Shown piece by piece: positions 36,001 through 46,391 of a DNA stretch of 64,000 nucleotides. Below the pieces are notes generated by a model, which saw nothing but the letters and a program-made list of their open reading frames with translations, ran no database searches and had not been told where the DNA came from. The stretch covers positions 1-64,000 of the forward strand of contig BCIM01000001.1 in NCBI GenBank assembly GCA_039545315.1, in the 5' to 3' direction. Made by a program: the position numbers and the translations under genes. How positions within the stretch are numbered: position 1 is the stretch's first letter; every line of letters begins with the position of its first letter. The DNA comes from Kondoa malvinella. Its lineage: Eukaryota > Basidiomycota > Agaricostilbomycetes > Agaricostilbales > Kondoaceae.

Positions 36001-36084
36001 AACGCTGGCAGCGCAATGCCCAACCCTAATGCACCTCCTAGTCCAGTAAGACCGATCAGACGAGCACCGGTTAGAAGGAGATAG
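33078..36084 (+). CDS. Membrane-anchored FG-repeat nucleoporin (POM121-like architecture)
   Basis: The ATG at 33078 starts MDAFKVDRVDARKHHVPRKQ. A basic stretch precedes a single membrane helix (TVWLVLAGVLVISMLYLRLV, residues about 35-57) followed by an Arg/Lys-rich flank. Two phase-consistent introns (33527-33578 and 33714-33761) lead into a nuclear-type region with several NLS-like clusters (SKKRRLDL, TKKRAAP, RTKRSRPNP, APRKKNRK), then a conserved-looking helical block (GEKFKVNQEGKEVKLVEVKE, VAVEKWVDEDEFEELKKASL). The C-terminal third has about a dozen FxFG/FG repeats (AFSFG, TFNFG, GFSFG, FAFG, FKFG, FTFG) and ends in a basic PVRPIRRAPVRRR. FG repeats make this a nuclear pore protein. The frame from 33762 on has no nearby ATG, which supports joining it to the membrane exon. 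Confidence 0.8.
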
Positions 36085-36238
36085 CAAGACTCAAAGGGCG
36101 AGAACGAGATTGGGGCCATCAACATGTTTGCGCGCAGGATATACATATAGCATGATTGTACATTTGCATAGGTAGCGCACTCAACTCTTGGCGCTCACTT
36201 CAGGCCAGGAATGACTTCGACGCTTTCCATCAACGATC

Positions 36239-36905
36239 ATGTCGACGCTTCCGCCCATAACAGAACTTGGCACTGACCCTCAACTACTCACGCAAGCTTT
36301 GACTGTCCTGCTCGAAGCGCCGGCAAACGTAATAGACTACCTCGTTCGTCGCGCCAGTTGAGGGAAATGATAAGCCTTAATACGGAAACAGACACCACCC
36401 ATCTTTCAACAAGGACCGCCTACTTCATCGTACAAGGTTGTCTTGGACGAAGCGTCTACGCATGTCAAGCAATGGCCGCTGAGCAGACAAGTCAAATTCA
36501 TTGCTGGGCATCCGCGGATAGGAGAACGCAAGACTGCGGGTATGAGCGATATGAGCAAGAAGGAGCAGAGCAGTAGTGAGCAGGAGAATCCCGAAGTGCT
36601 GGACAGGCTGCAGGTTTGCATTTCGCTCTGACGCACAACAAACAATAGTTGAACTACCCACGCAGACGCTGAACAGCTCGTATGAGCACTTGTATCCCGG
36701 TCTGCGGTATATCACTTTCGTCAACGGTCGGTCGAAAGCAGAGATAGCGGACGAGATGGAAGCGAAACTGAAGGGCGACGCGACATCGCTGAAAGAAACA
36801 AGTCCAGCCTACGTAGAAGAGGTCAAGCGGGCAGTGCAGGCAATCTTTGATATTGCTCACTCGAGGCTGCAGCGTCTCAGCTCGCCGGAAGATGGTATCA
36901 GGTAG
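36239..36905 (+). CDS. 2-oxo-4-hydroxy-4-carboxy-5-ureidoimidazoline (OHCU) decarboxylase
   Basis: This enzyme catalyses the last step of the uricase pathway, converting OHCU to S-allantoin with loss of CO2. Three exons join in phase: MSTLPPITELGTDPQLLTQA ending at NVIDYL, then TPPIFQQGPPTSSYKVVLDE with the family motif FIAGHPRIGERK (the HP-x-IGE core with the catalytic His region), then LNSSYEHLYPGLRYITFVNG and RSKAEIADEMEAKL, the family's second conserved block. The C-terminal helix is EEVKRAVQAIFDIAHSRLQR. It is about 170 aa, the normal size. It stands alone, with no urate oxidase or transthyretin-like hydrolase gene beside it in this window. Confidence 0.9.
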
Positions 36906-37091
36906 CTTTGACTGATCTTGCTTTCCGGTGATCTCGCAATGAGTGGATCCCGGTTCAGCGGTTACAGCGTGAACAAGGACACGGCTGGGACGTGTATAGA
37001 TGATACCTTCGCACGAGATGTAACAACACTTTCTGGGTGCACCAGACTTGCCAACAGTTTGTTCCACCTCGTCGACTTTCTGAGCGTGCGG

Positions 37092-39324
37092 ATGGACACG
37101 CTAGCTCCCTTGCGACATCGGAGTAGATCTCAGCATTCCGCAGACCACAGATCAAACGCGTCAAAATCGTCGCGAGTTCAGAAGAGTCGGCGCGCCCATG
37201 GACAATCAGCTGCCGCGCCTAGTGACGCAGGCAGCGTAGCTTCCACTATTTGGTCTACGTCTGGAGCAAAAGACAGAAGCAGAAGAGCAGCCAAAAGGAC
37301 TTCCTTGCTCACAGATGTTCTGCGCGGCTTTGAGCGCACCGGACAGCAAGCCTTCATCCTGCCTGCTATCCTGTTATTTGTATACATCATCAAGCTATCT
37401 GTCGGTTTGGGATCCTTCTCTGGCGAAGGCAAGGCACCTCTGTATGGCGATTTAGAAGCGCAGCGCAATTGGCTCTCTGTCACTTTACACCGACCAATAG
37501 CAGAATGGTACTACTACAGGCTGGATCACTGGGGTCTGGACTACCCGCCTTTGACAGCATACCACTCTTTGTTGATGGCCTTTATAATGCACCATCTGTC
37601 TTCCTCCGGTTCAGCAGTCGCTGCTTTACGGGATTCTGGCAATGTCGCGAATCAAGAGACGATCAAGGTCTGGATGAGGCATTCAGTTGTTATATGGGAG
37701 CTTCTGTTGTGGGTGCCGGCGGTGGTAACAGGCTGGGTCGGATGCGTTCTGAACGGCCGAGGCTACGGTGTCAAGCGAAGTCAGAGAACTAGAGTGAGCT
37801 GCCCATATATTTTCTGCTCTGTGGCTAAACCGTGCGCTAGGCAGCTGCCATCTACACGATCCTGCTCCAACCAGCCAACATCCTGATCGACAATGGGCAT
37901 TTCCAGTAAGGATTATTCATTGGATGCAACACAGTCAATATTCAACATCCTTCAGCACAGGTACAACACAGTAATGCTCGCCTTCACTCTGCTTGCTGTA
38001 GTCAGCTTTCACCTGAACAAAGATTGCGTCGGTGCATTCTTCTTTGTCTGCTCGCTCTGCTTCAAGCAGATGTCGCTTTACTATGCTCCGGCAATGTATG
38101 TGTTGTCAAAATCTATGCTTGTAGATAGAGCTAACGAAGTCTTTAGATTCGCTTATCTGCTGGGCAAGTGCGTCTCGCTTGGTCCTGACGCAGGGTAAGC
38201 ACTGTTATCTCGGCAAGATTCGTTTCTAAAGTCTAGGCTAGGCTCAAGCTTTTTTTCTCACTTGGTCTCACTACCTCATCGGCATTTCTGCTGATGTTTG
38301 GGCCAATCCTGAAGCATGGCGCCTTTCTTCAGTCCTTGCATCGGATCTTTCCTTTCGCTCGAGGCCTCTTCGAAGACAAAGTAGCAAACTTCTGGTGCAC
38401 CTTGAACGTCGTTGTCAAGCTCCGAACGATCTTCTCCACTACTGCGCTCACTCGCATCGCCTTGCTAGCTACTTTACTCGCTATTCTTCCAAGCATGGCC
38501 GTGATCTTCCATGCGACGGCTACGACGGCGCCATCGAAGCACAAGGCAGCCGCTGCTGTATCTCTGCTCCCCTATGCAATGCTGGCGTCCTCCTTGGCGT
38601 TCTTCCTTTTCTCTTTTCAAGTCCACGAGAAAAGCATACTACTGCCCTTGTTACCGGCGACCCTTTTGATGGCAAGTGGGGAGATAGGAAGTACTGGACA
38701 AGATGTCGAATGGTGTTCCCTCCTCGTCAATGTAGCTATGTTTAGGTAAGATGTCACGAATCAGTGACACCTACATGCTGAAGAGCCGTATTTTCAGCAT
38801 GTGCCCATTATTGAAGAAAGATGGTCTGGGCATCCAATATCTAGCTGTCACACTGTTTTGGAACTATTCGCTCGGGCTGAATCCGCTCGAGCTACCCTCC
38901 TCTGCCGTCAAGTCGCTCAATCTCGTAAGTCTTGCCGCCGTCGAGTCCTGATCATTTGCTGAAATGTTTCGACCAGTTCGCCTACTCTATCATCGCCACT
39001 TTGCACTTGCTGGAGATGGTATCCGTACCGCCAGCCCATCTCCCGGACTTGTTCGCCGTACTCAACCTGATTCTTTGCGCTGCTGTATTTGGTCTAGTCT
39101 GGCTTTGGAGTATGAAACGGCTCGTGGAAGAGGGCTGGGCAATGAGCGGGTCATTCTCGTCAACGTCAAATGCAACACCAAAAGCTCTTTCACCGACAGA
39201 TACAACCCGTCAATTCGAACGGCAAGCAGCTCAGACGCAAAGGGATTACTTGTCAGCGCCGAGACATCAAAGAGAGCTGCGGCCATCAAGTGCAGGCAGC
39301 TCGGCTTCAAGAATAAGATCGTGA
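37092..39324 (+). CDS. ALG6: Dolichyl-P-Glc:Man9GlcNAc2-PP-dolichol alpha-1,3-glucosyltransferase (Alg6)
   Basis: Alg6 adds the first glucose to the N-glycan precursor in the ER lumen. After a basic Ser-rich cytosolic N-terminus the conserved first lumenal loop appears: APLYGDLEAQRNWLSVTLHR and HWGLDYPPLTAYHS, which holds the catalytic Asp and the family's YPPLTAYHS. Then follow LLQPANILIDNGHFQYNTVM, CLCFKQMSLYYAPA-type KQM-x-LY motif, LHRIFPFARGLFEDKVANFW, LFSFQVHEKSILLPLLPATL and MCPLLKKDGLGIQYL, all diagnostic of the ALG6/ALG8 group. The FARGLFEDKVANFWC motif fits ALG6. The C-terminus is an Arg/Ser-rich tail. About seven exons. The TGA ends 15 bp before the stop of the convergent DUF3074 gene. 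Confidence 0.94.
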
Positions 39325-39339
39325 GGCAGGAATTGTCTA

Positions 39340-40400
39340 TTATGCGATAGTCTCGCTGCTGCACTTGATATTCTTCTTCTTCAAGAATGAATCGAAAAAG
39401 TCTGGCACATCTCTAGCCGTTTGCGTCTGCAGAACTGTGCAAGGCAATGAGACCTGTGCCATCGGCCTTTCGGTAAGAATGGACTTGCCTTTCTCGCTGA
39501 CCACCTTGGGAATCGAGCCTCTCGGATCGGACATGGTCAACATGGCCCACTGCTGAACAGTCTTGCCATTCAAAGCCGTCTCCTTCACTTCCTCAACCGC
39601 TGCGTACTGTCGCGGCCTTAGCCTAAAACACAGTCAAAGCCTAGAGACTCACTAGGCCTCTTACAAAACCCTTTTGCTCTTCACATTTGATCGGTATCGA
39701 AACAATAACGAAAGAACGGTTTCCAGGTCCTGCCTGGGTCTCGCGAAACAGAACCAGCACAGCGAAATCTCTGTTCGTTGTGGGGAAGGGCAGTTTATAA
39801 GAATTTCGCCAGACTTCCGCTTCGTCCTTCTGTAATGTTTTTAGGAGATCTGTGCGCTCCAATCCTTCGAGGTATTCCTTCTCGTCTGATTGAGCGTACA
39901 TCAGTCGTGGAGCCCCGCAACAGATGATTCCGTCTCTTACTAGGTGTGTGGTTCAGATACAGATACTGCACAAGATAAGCCGGGCTTTGAAGCAGCAGGA
40001 ATAAGCGTTACCTCTCGAAAAACGTCGTAGCTGGGCTCAGCGTGATAGCTCAATCTGAGGTCTGGTTCATGTGAGGTCGTGAAGGCATGACGATTCGATA
40101 TTGACGTACGGTAGTCAAGTCCTTTGCCATGCCCTGTTTCCCCTGCTTTCGGTACTCTGGTCTTGCAAATGACTGTGCCATCATAAAGCCTCTTGTTGAC
40201 CTTTTGCCAATGAGAGGATCCAGGATCTGCGCAGCCCTCTAGTAACTTGTCTGCTTCGGCGAAAGCGCTATCAAGTCTGCATCACAGGATCATATAAGTA
40301 GAGCTCATCGGAAGTACGACTCGACGAACAGCTGAGTGTATTCCGGCGTGTTTGCATCTGGCAGATCATCAATATCTACAGCGGTGTCGGTTCCAATCAT
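39340..40400 (-). CDS. DUF3074 (START-like) domain protein
   Basis: Exons on the minus strand give MIGTDTAVDIDDLPDANTPE, then EADKLLEGCADPGSSHWQKV, ICKTRVPKAGETGHGKGLDY, YLEGLERTDLLKTLQKDEAE, KLPFPTTNRDFAVLVLFRET, RSFVIVSIPIKCEEQKGFVR and NGKTVQQWAMLTMSDPRGSI with PKVVSEKGK. The pattern P(F)-x3-R-x-F-x-V-L, SFVIVSIPI and W-x-M-x-T-x-SD-x-GG-like is that of DUF3074, a START-related fold thought to bind hydrophobic ligands. The C-terminus FFDSFLKKKNIKCS is basic. The start at 40400 is tentative; another in-frame ATG lies at 40484. The function is unknown. Confidence 0.75.
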
Positions 40401-40563
40401 TCTGGTCAGAGAAAGATTGGTGTTGAAGCAGGACTGCCCAAATAGATCGCTGTTGTGAGTGAACGGCCAAATAAAGAACTTCATATCTCAATATAGTACA
40501 GTCACGAGCCTCTTTAAGGTACATCAGCGAGCTATACTGTCCATACTACGCCAGCTATCCAAA

Positions 40564-41911
40564 TCAGACTGCGTGTCCTTCGCGCACTTCCGACAAGTCT
40601 CTGTCAAATTCAGGAAGAGGCGGCAATCTGAATGTCGAATTCTTATCATTCTGTTGCGAGAGTGGCCGTCGGGCTATAGGTGGTCGTGTGATCTGAGGCG
40701 GATGCGAGTCCGAAAGGGACGAGGATTCGCTCTTGATGGGTACATCTGGATCTTCTTCGTGTTCGCTATAAGTTGTTGTAGAGCGGCGGGAAGATAGTCG
40801 ACAAAGTAGACCTGCTATTCGTCCAGGAGAGGCCGGAGCAGAGGCGTCGCGTTCTGAGACACCGGAAGATGAAAACAGAGAGGCAATAGAGTCGCGTCTG
40901 GCCGGTCTTGCTCCGCGCAGAACTATTGTCGATTTGCGCATCTACAGAAACGAAACTGTCAAAACGGTCCGGCCGGTAAATCATTGTGGACTAACCTCTT
41001 GGCTCTTGTAAATCGGAGGAAGTCCTCCCAGCTTCTCAATCCTATAGATGTCCAAATCTTCAGCATCTCCATTGCCAATCCACTCCCGACCCCGCCTGCC
41101 GGCTGAGACCCCTGCCGCTTGAGCTCTCCTTCTCGCTGATTGCCTCGCAGCTTGTCTAAGAGATGAGTCGTAGGAAGGCAAGACCGGTTTTGACGTCGCT
41201 GGTGAGATGGGTCCGCCCAAAAAGAACCTGGCCAGAGGCGATCTTCTTTGGGTACATGGGCTATCTGGTAGGGCGTCCATCGCGTGCATGTCTGCTGGTT
41301 TCTGCAAGCTACGAGCGAAGCCGAGAATCGTGCGCCAAAGCAAGTAAAGCTCGATAACCAAGGCGGCGACAAAGAGGGTATGTACGAAAGCTGGTGAGTT
41401 GATTGGATTGGAGCTGCTGGAAGTTTGTGTCAATGGCTCGATTGGCTCGACAGTGACTGAAGCAGGACTTTCGATTTGACTGAGAACAGTTGCCGAAGAA
41501 GGTGGTGGAGATGCCGGCGAAGGAGAACTGGTCAGATTACGCAGAGCTTCTACGTAGCCAGCGATGGTAAGAGCTGTAGATAGGCGCATCTCGTTAGACA
41601 CTTGATGAAAGAGAAGAAGGCATCAACGGACCGAAGAGGGCTACCATCAATAGCAACTTAATGCTGGCTATTGTTATAGTAGAGGTTCTGCTGCGCGGCT
41701 GCTCCAAGGAGAGGTCCATATTGCGGAGGGCGGACGAGCCCTGCAGATCTTGTTGACCCGTTCTAGGTCGCCCGAAGAAGCTGCTTGTTTGGCGCGTTGC
41801 AGCAGGTCTATCTACCTGCTGATACGGCGTAGTGCTGCTCTCGGCCATTTCCTGACTTGTCCTACTCCCTTCTGCTGCGACGGACGCCGGTTCACTGATG
41901 GGTGTCTTCAT
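40564..41911 (-). CDS. Predicted two-TM membrane protein of unknown function
   Basis: I do not recognise the family. Three exons give a Ser/Thr/Gln-rich N-terminus (MKTPISEPASVAAEGSRTSQ), a hydrophobic helix that only becomes continuous after splicing (TIASIKLLLMVALFALTIAG), a Pro/Ser-rich loop of about 60 residues, a second helix (FVHTLFVAALVIELYLLWRT), then a basic region with SLRQAARQSARRRAQAAG, IYRIEKLGGLPPIYKSQE, and a Ser/Arg-rich tail (LRGARPARRDSIASLFSSSG). Both termini appear to face the same side. The start is the ATG at 41911 and the stop is at 40564. The many Ser-x-x-Arg sites suggest regulated cytosolic tails, but this is inference. Confidence 0.6.
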
Positions 41912-42329
41912 CTTTCGCCAGATTGGCCGTTGGCATAGAATGAAATCCGGGCGAGAGTTAATTTATGACTGCTCTTTGACTATAAGCGTCCGCAGAGGTG
42001 ATAGAGGGCTTTCCAGACGGCGCGAGAGACGCTACAACAAAGGAAGATAGGTTCGAAAGGCGAGAAGACGAACGTCCAGCGTTCTCGTGTCTCGTGATGA
42101 ATCGTGATGGGTATTAGAAGCAGGAGTGCTAGAGTGTTGTTATTAGGGTATGGTATGGTATGTTTGACACGGTCGGTGAAAGAAACAGGCCTAACGAAGT
42201 CGGTGTGCATTCGACGTTCGTTTCGCGCTAGTGTACATCTCTATTTCGATGTAGATGTATCACGCTCCTCTCTGGCGCAGGGCAGACGCGTAAGATGCTA
42301 ATGTCCACGTCGGATCTTTCCAATGCAAA
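41912..42329. other. Intergenic, no gene recognised
   Basis: This 418-bp stretch holds the upstream region of the two-TM gene and the 3' flank of the aspartic protease gene. Confidence 0.4.
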
Positions 42330-44596
42330 TCACGTAATGACAGCCAGACCCATCTTGTTGCTCGTAGCATCGGTTGCGAAATAGACCTGACAAGAGACTG
42401 AGTCAGCCATCCAGACAAGTGCGACCGATCTGGAGCTCACATTCTTCAACCAAGCATCGCCAATCAACCAACTACCTTCGTTGTCAATTTGGCCTGAGCT
42501 GATAGTGCTCTGACAATCGCCAGTCAGGTCGTTGATGTCGATGGGTACAAATGTAAGGTCGGAAGGCTTCATGCTGAATGTAACGCCTCCAAACGTAAAA
42601 GAGACTACCGCGGCAGTACTGCAACGCAATTGTCAAGACCATAGGGTGAAACACCATGAGAGCAGACTCACGTGCATGGGATGATGTAGCCTCCTTGACC
42701 ATCAGAGGAAGAGCCAGGTATAGCAGCATGAAGGGCTTCGGCATCGTTTTGGGGCGCAACGATCAAGGTAGTGCTGCAAAGTAAAGTCAGGACAGGCAAG
42801 GGTAAGAAACGATTAAACGCACCCAGTATCGAGGATAGCAGTCTTGGACTCGAGTTCCAATGCTTTGCCGTCCACTTGTGCGCCCTCCAAAGTAGCTTGC
42901 CAGAACCCGAGCTCGCTGACATTGTCCAACTCTATCAGAGAGCCCTTAAATTTGGCTGCGAAAGCTAGTCAGCCGTGTCATAGCTGTACAAATTCGTAGC
43001 TGACATGTGTCTACACCGCCAAAGGTGATCTCGGATTCGTTCACATCGTCCAATGCACTTGACAACCGATAGCCGATCTGCGCAGCAGCCTGGAGATCAA
43101 AGGCGATTCAGCTTTGTATGAGTATAACTTAGCATAGACCTCACGACAGAACCGTCTATCACCAAACGCTCGATGAAAGTAGGCACTTGCTGATTGCTCA
43201 GCTTGCCCTATAAGTACTGTCGATCCGTCATCGTATATCGGAGAGCAAGCTGCATACCTTTGCCAAGCCCATCAACCCGTCAAAGGGTACATCAGGGTCC
43301 GCAAACTCGTCTGATTCGGCGGTAGTGACTCCAAAAGTGAGATTCTGCACGGCTAGACCTCCAGCGCCAACGGACACCACATCAGTCGCAATAGCGCCTT
43401 CGACTTCGCCGGTACCTAGGCGAGGCAATCAGTAACACTACACACGATTCTGAGCAGGACGCACCGTATGTGACTTGAAAGCTCTTGACTGGATCCGATA
43501 CTGCGAAAGAAGAGGATGACTTGGTTCCTAGGGTATTGTGGTTGCCGCATGTCTGATCCTTGTTGCACAATTGAGAGGGTATCCAAAAGTCAGCCGACCC
43601 GCTGTCCATCAAGACATTGAAAGGTCTGGGTGGTGTGCCTATCAGCATTGGCGCAAAATAGCCAACGTCGTTCGCTTCAATGACCAAACCGATTGAATCT
43701 TGTCCAAGATCTGTTTCATCATCAGTATGTGTAGCAGAAGAGAGCAAAGGCGCTTTCACCTCCGTTTGCCTCTGTCAGCTTAGCATCCAGAGCAATATCC
43801 AGCTCTTTCTGGGTAAAACCAGCAGCGTTCTCGTTTTCAGGGGAGGTACCATCAGCTAAAGTAAGAGGCTTATTGATAACAGTCGTCTTCCTTGACTTGT
43901 CGAGTGTCATCGGTAGACTGATGTGATGCTTGTCCTTCATCTTGCGTATTGCACCTCCTACCGGCCCGCCAAGTATGTTCGAGTCCCTCACGAGGCCGGA
44001 CTACAAAGCGAGATCAGATGCGATGGAAAGGGCATTCTGTGGACTGAACTGACCAGAATATGACGCTTGTGCTGTATTTTCACGGGCTTTTCAGATCCGT
44101 GAATCGACTGCCAACGCTTTCGTAGTCTTTCGGTTGAATCTTGAGCATGTTGATCCAACGAAGCGCGCTTCTTCAAGTCATGCGATGGTAAAGCTTTGCT
44201 TTGTCTCCCCAAAGCTTGGTTGTAATGCTGGGTCCAGTAAAGAAGCGGGTGGGTATCTTTCCGTCTGCTGATGCTAGAAGATTGATCTGCCGCTCGCGAC
44301 AGCTTGACTTGCTTTTCAGAGTGTTGGAAGATCGAATGTGAACGAGCTTTGAAAGCCTTTGCAGGCGATTTGACATGACCATGCTGTTTTGAAGGTATGA
44401 CATATCGCTTGAAAGCTTTGGTGTTGTGCGGGACACGAGTAATCTTCGCTGCGTTGGGCTTGACTAGACGCTTGTGTCGAGGTGTATTAGGCAATCGATG
44501 CGGCGAAGCCAGAACAGGTGCGATGGCTGACATGCATAGTATCGCCAGGCAGCATAAGTTGAAGAGAGATTGACTTGTGCATGAGATGAATTTCAT
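42330..44596 (-). CDS. Secreted pepsin-like aspartic protease (family A1)
   Basis: The ATG at 44596 gives a signal peptide (MKFISCTSQSLFNLCCLAIL and a following Ala-rich cleavage region), then an unusually long, very basic pro-region of more than 150 residues rich in Lys, Arg and His. The mature bilobal enzyme shows YFAPMLIGTPPRPFNVLMDS with the first catalytic motif DSGSADFWIPS, the SFQVTYGTGEVEGAIATD flap region (Y of VTYG), FDGLMGLAKGKLSNQQVPTF, EITFGGVDT, and the second catalytic motif AILDTGTTLIVAP. Near the end come GSWLIGDAWLKN and VYFATDATSNKMGLAVIT. The first motif is DSGS rather than the commoner DTGS, a tolerated variant. Many short introns. Confidence 0.9.
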
Positions 44597-45114
44597 CTTG
44601 ATCTTTGCTCTTGTGAAGTGACTGTACACATTATCAGTGCTACTTCGGACGCAAATCAGAAGGTCGACGACTCACGACCTGCTCACTCGAGTACGACGTA
44701 GTTACTGGATGCCAGAGAGCTATAGATTGTTTCGCTGGACCGGCCAAGCGAAGAGAGGAATTCCGTCAAGGAGTGAGGAGAAGAAAGTTGTGAGACTGCG
44801 TAGAGTATCAATATATAGGCCATGAGGGGTGTATCATGGACATACGAGCCAGCTCTGACCTAGATAGATGGGAAGAGAAGAGCGAAGTGGTGCAAGATGA
44901 TAAAAGACTTGGGTAGTTGCAATCGAAATATGGTCCAGACAACAATAGATGCAGCGGGTAATTGGGAGACTACAGAGGAGCAGCGCATCTGTAGCAGAGC
45001 CCATGACTGCCTTGACGACTGATTACAAGGTTATTGCGTTTGATCTTCATAGATGATTCATGCTACTGTGACACTCTATATTAAGCTGCCACATTATTGA
45101 GAGCTTCATGACAC
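44597..45114. other. Intergenic, no gene recognised
   Basis: This is a 518-bp space between the protease start codon and the hydrolase stop codon. Only short unconserved frames are present. Confidence 0.4.
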
Positions 45115-46190
45115 TCACAGAGCTTTGCTCCTACATGCTTTGCGAAGGAAGAAAGCGACCTTTTCGAGCATTTCCTTTCATGCACGAATTTCAGCACCTC
45201 GCGACAGCACAACCTGCATAGACCTGTGTACCTTTGTAATCTTATGGCCAATTGTAGGCTGGACGAAGACTTCTACTTCACACCGGCCACGAGTCTGTAA
45301 TTCTTTGACGAGTGCTTCGTTCCCCTGTCTCGATAGAGTGAGCAACCGGACAATGATGAAGTTAGTAACGTACTCCGTCTGTGTAACTCACAAGCTTGTC
45401 CGTGCCTCCGCTGATGATTAGCAGAGACTTGCCATCGAACGCCTCAAGATGTGCGGCAGGGTCGGTTCTCTTCATGTAAGCCAAGAGAGAGTTAGGCATC
45501 AGAGGTGGTCCAAAAACTAGCGGAGGGTCGCTTTTCAATGCCCTATTGCGCAACAGCTCAAGCATGTTTGGTGAGCCTACGAGCGGCACCAAATGCGATA
45601 TTCTAGAATCTCTTGCTGCGCTGATGAAAGTTGAGTGGCCGCCAAGGGACGCTCCCATGCAAATCCACTTTGAGACCGACGTTTCGCCTGACGGAAAGAG
45701 GATGGACTCGAGATAGTCCATTACTAGAGACACATCTTGAGCTGTGCCAGCTGTATCACGGTATTAGCATTATTGAAGATCAGGAGAACCATCTTACTTT
45801 GAATAGACAGCATATCTTGAGCATGCGTCTGATTCCCCTCAGCCCAAGACAAGTTGCGATCTTGGTCAACGAGTCTCGCCTGCAACCAATTCAGTTTCGG
45901 CTGGCTCTAGCAATAGCTGAGCCTACGCCGTGGTTTCGATGATCCAGCGTGACCAGTAATAGAGGTATTTCGCCTGAAGCTGTTGAGAAAACTTTGCTTT
46001 GCTCGAGGTGCCAAATTCCAGGTATCAGATCTGCAGCGCTCCCCATCCGTCCGTGAAGGAAGAATGCCACATTGACTTGCGAGCTCCCCTTGACGTGCTC
46101 CAAGCCGAAGACATTGACATGTATTCCGGCGACATGAACTGCTTGATACGACGGCGCAACGCCTTCTGGCGATATTGCAGGCATCTTCAT
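45115..46190 (-). CDS. Alpha/beta-hydrolase family protein
   Basis: This is a serine hydrolase fold protein of unknown substrate. The order is: VNVAFFLHGRMGSAADLIPG (oxyanion HG region), LLLVTLDHRNHG, then WICMGASLGGHSTFISAARD, in which G-A-S-L-G is the nucleophile elbow, LLIISGGTDKLV with the likely acid Asp, and VEVFVQPTIGHKIT with the catalytic His. A last exon encodes KEMLEKVAFFLRKACRSKAL followed by TGA at 45117-45115. The start is the ATG at 46190 (MKMPAISPEG), with a second Met two codons later. About six exons. No signal peptide is visible, which suggests a cytosolic enzyme such as a small esterase or lipase-like protein. Confidence 0.82.
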
Positions 46191-46391
46191 CTCGTCTACA
46201 GTTGTCTACTCTTGCTAGCCTTTCTTCTATCGGTGCTCTCGTTGTTGCTATCGGAGGGCCCCACCTTGCGCATGAATATTCTTGAGGTGCCTCTGGTTTT
46301 GTATAGCCGATGTCGCTGCTTGGCTCTGCCCATCGCGTCCACTCTCTTGGATAACCAACGATAAAGCAGCAGAGCCTTGCAAAGGAGACAG

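Noticed and set aside
39416..39460. Possible intron in the last exon of the DUF3074 gene
   Set aside because: The frame is open through the region and the putative splice would shift it, so no intron was called.
43560..43630. First catalytic motif of the aspartic protease is DSGS, not DTGS
   Set aside because: DSG occurs in many active family A1 enzymes, so it is not evidence of inactivation.
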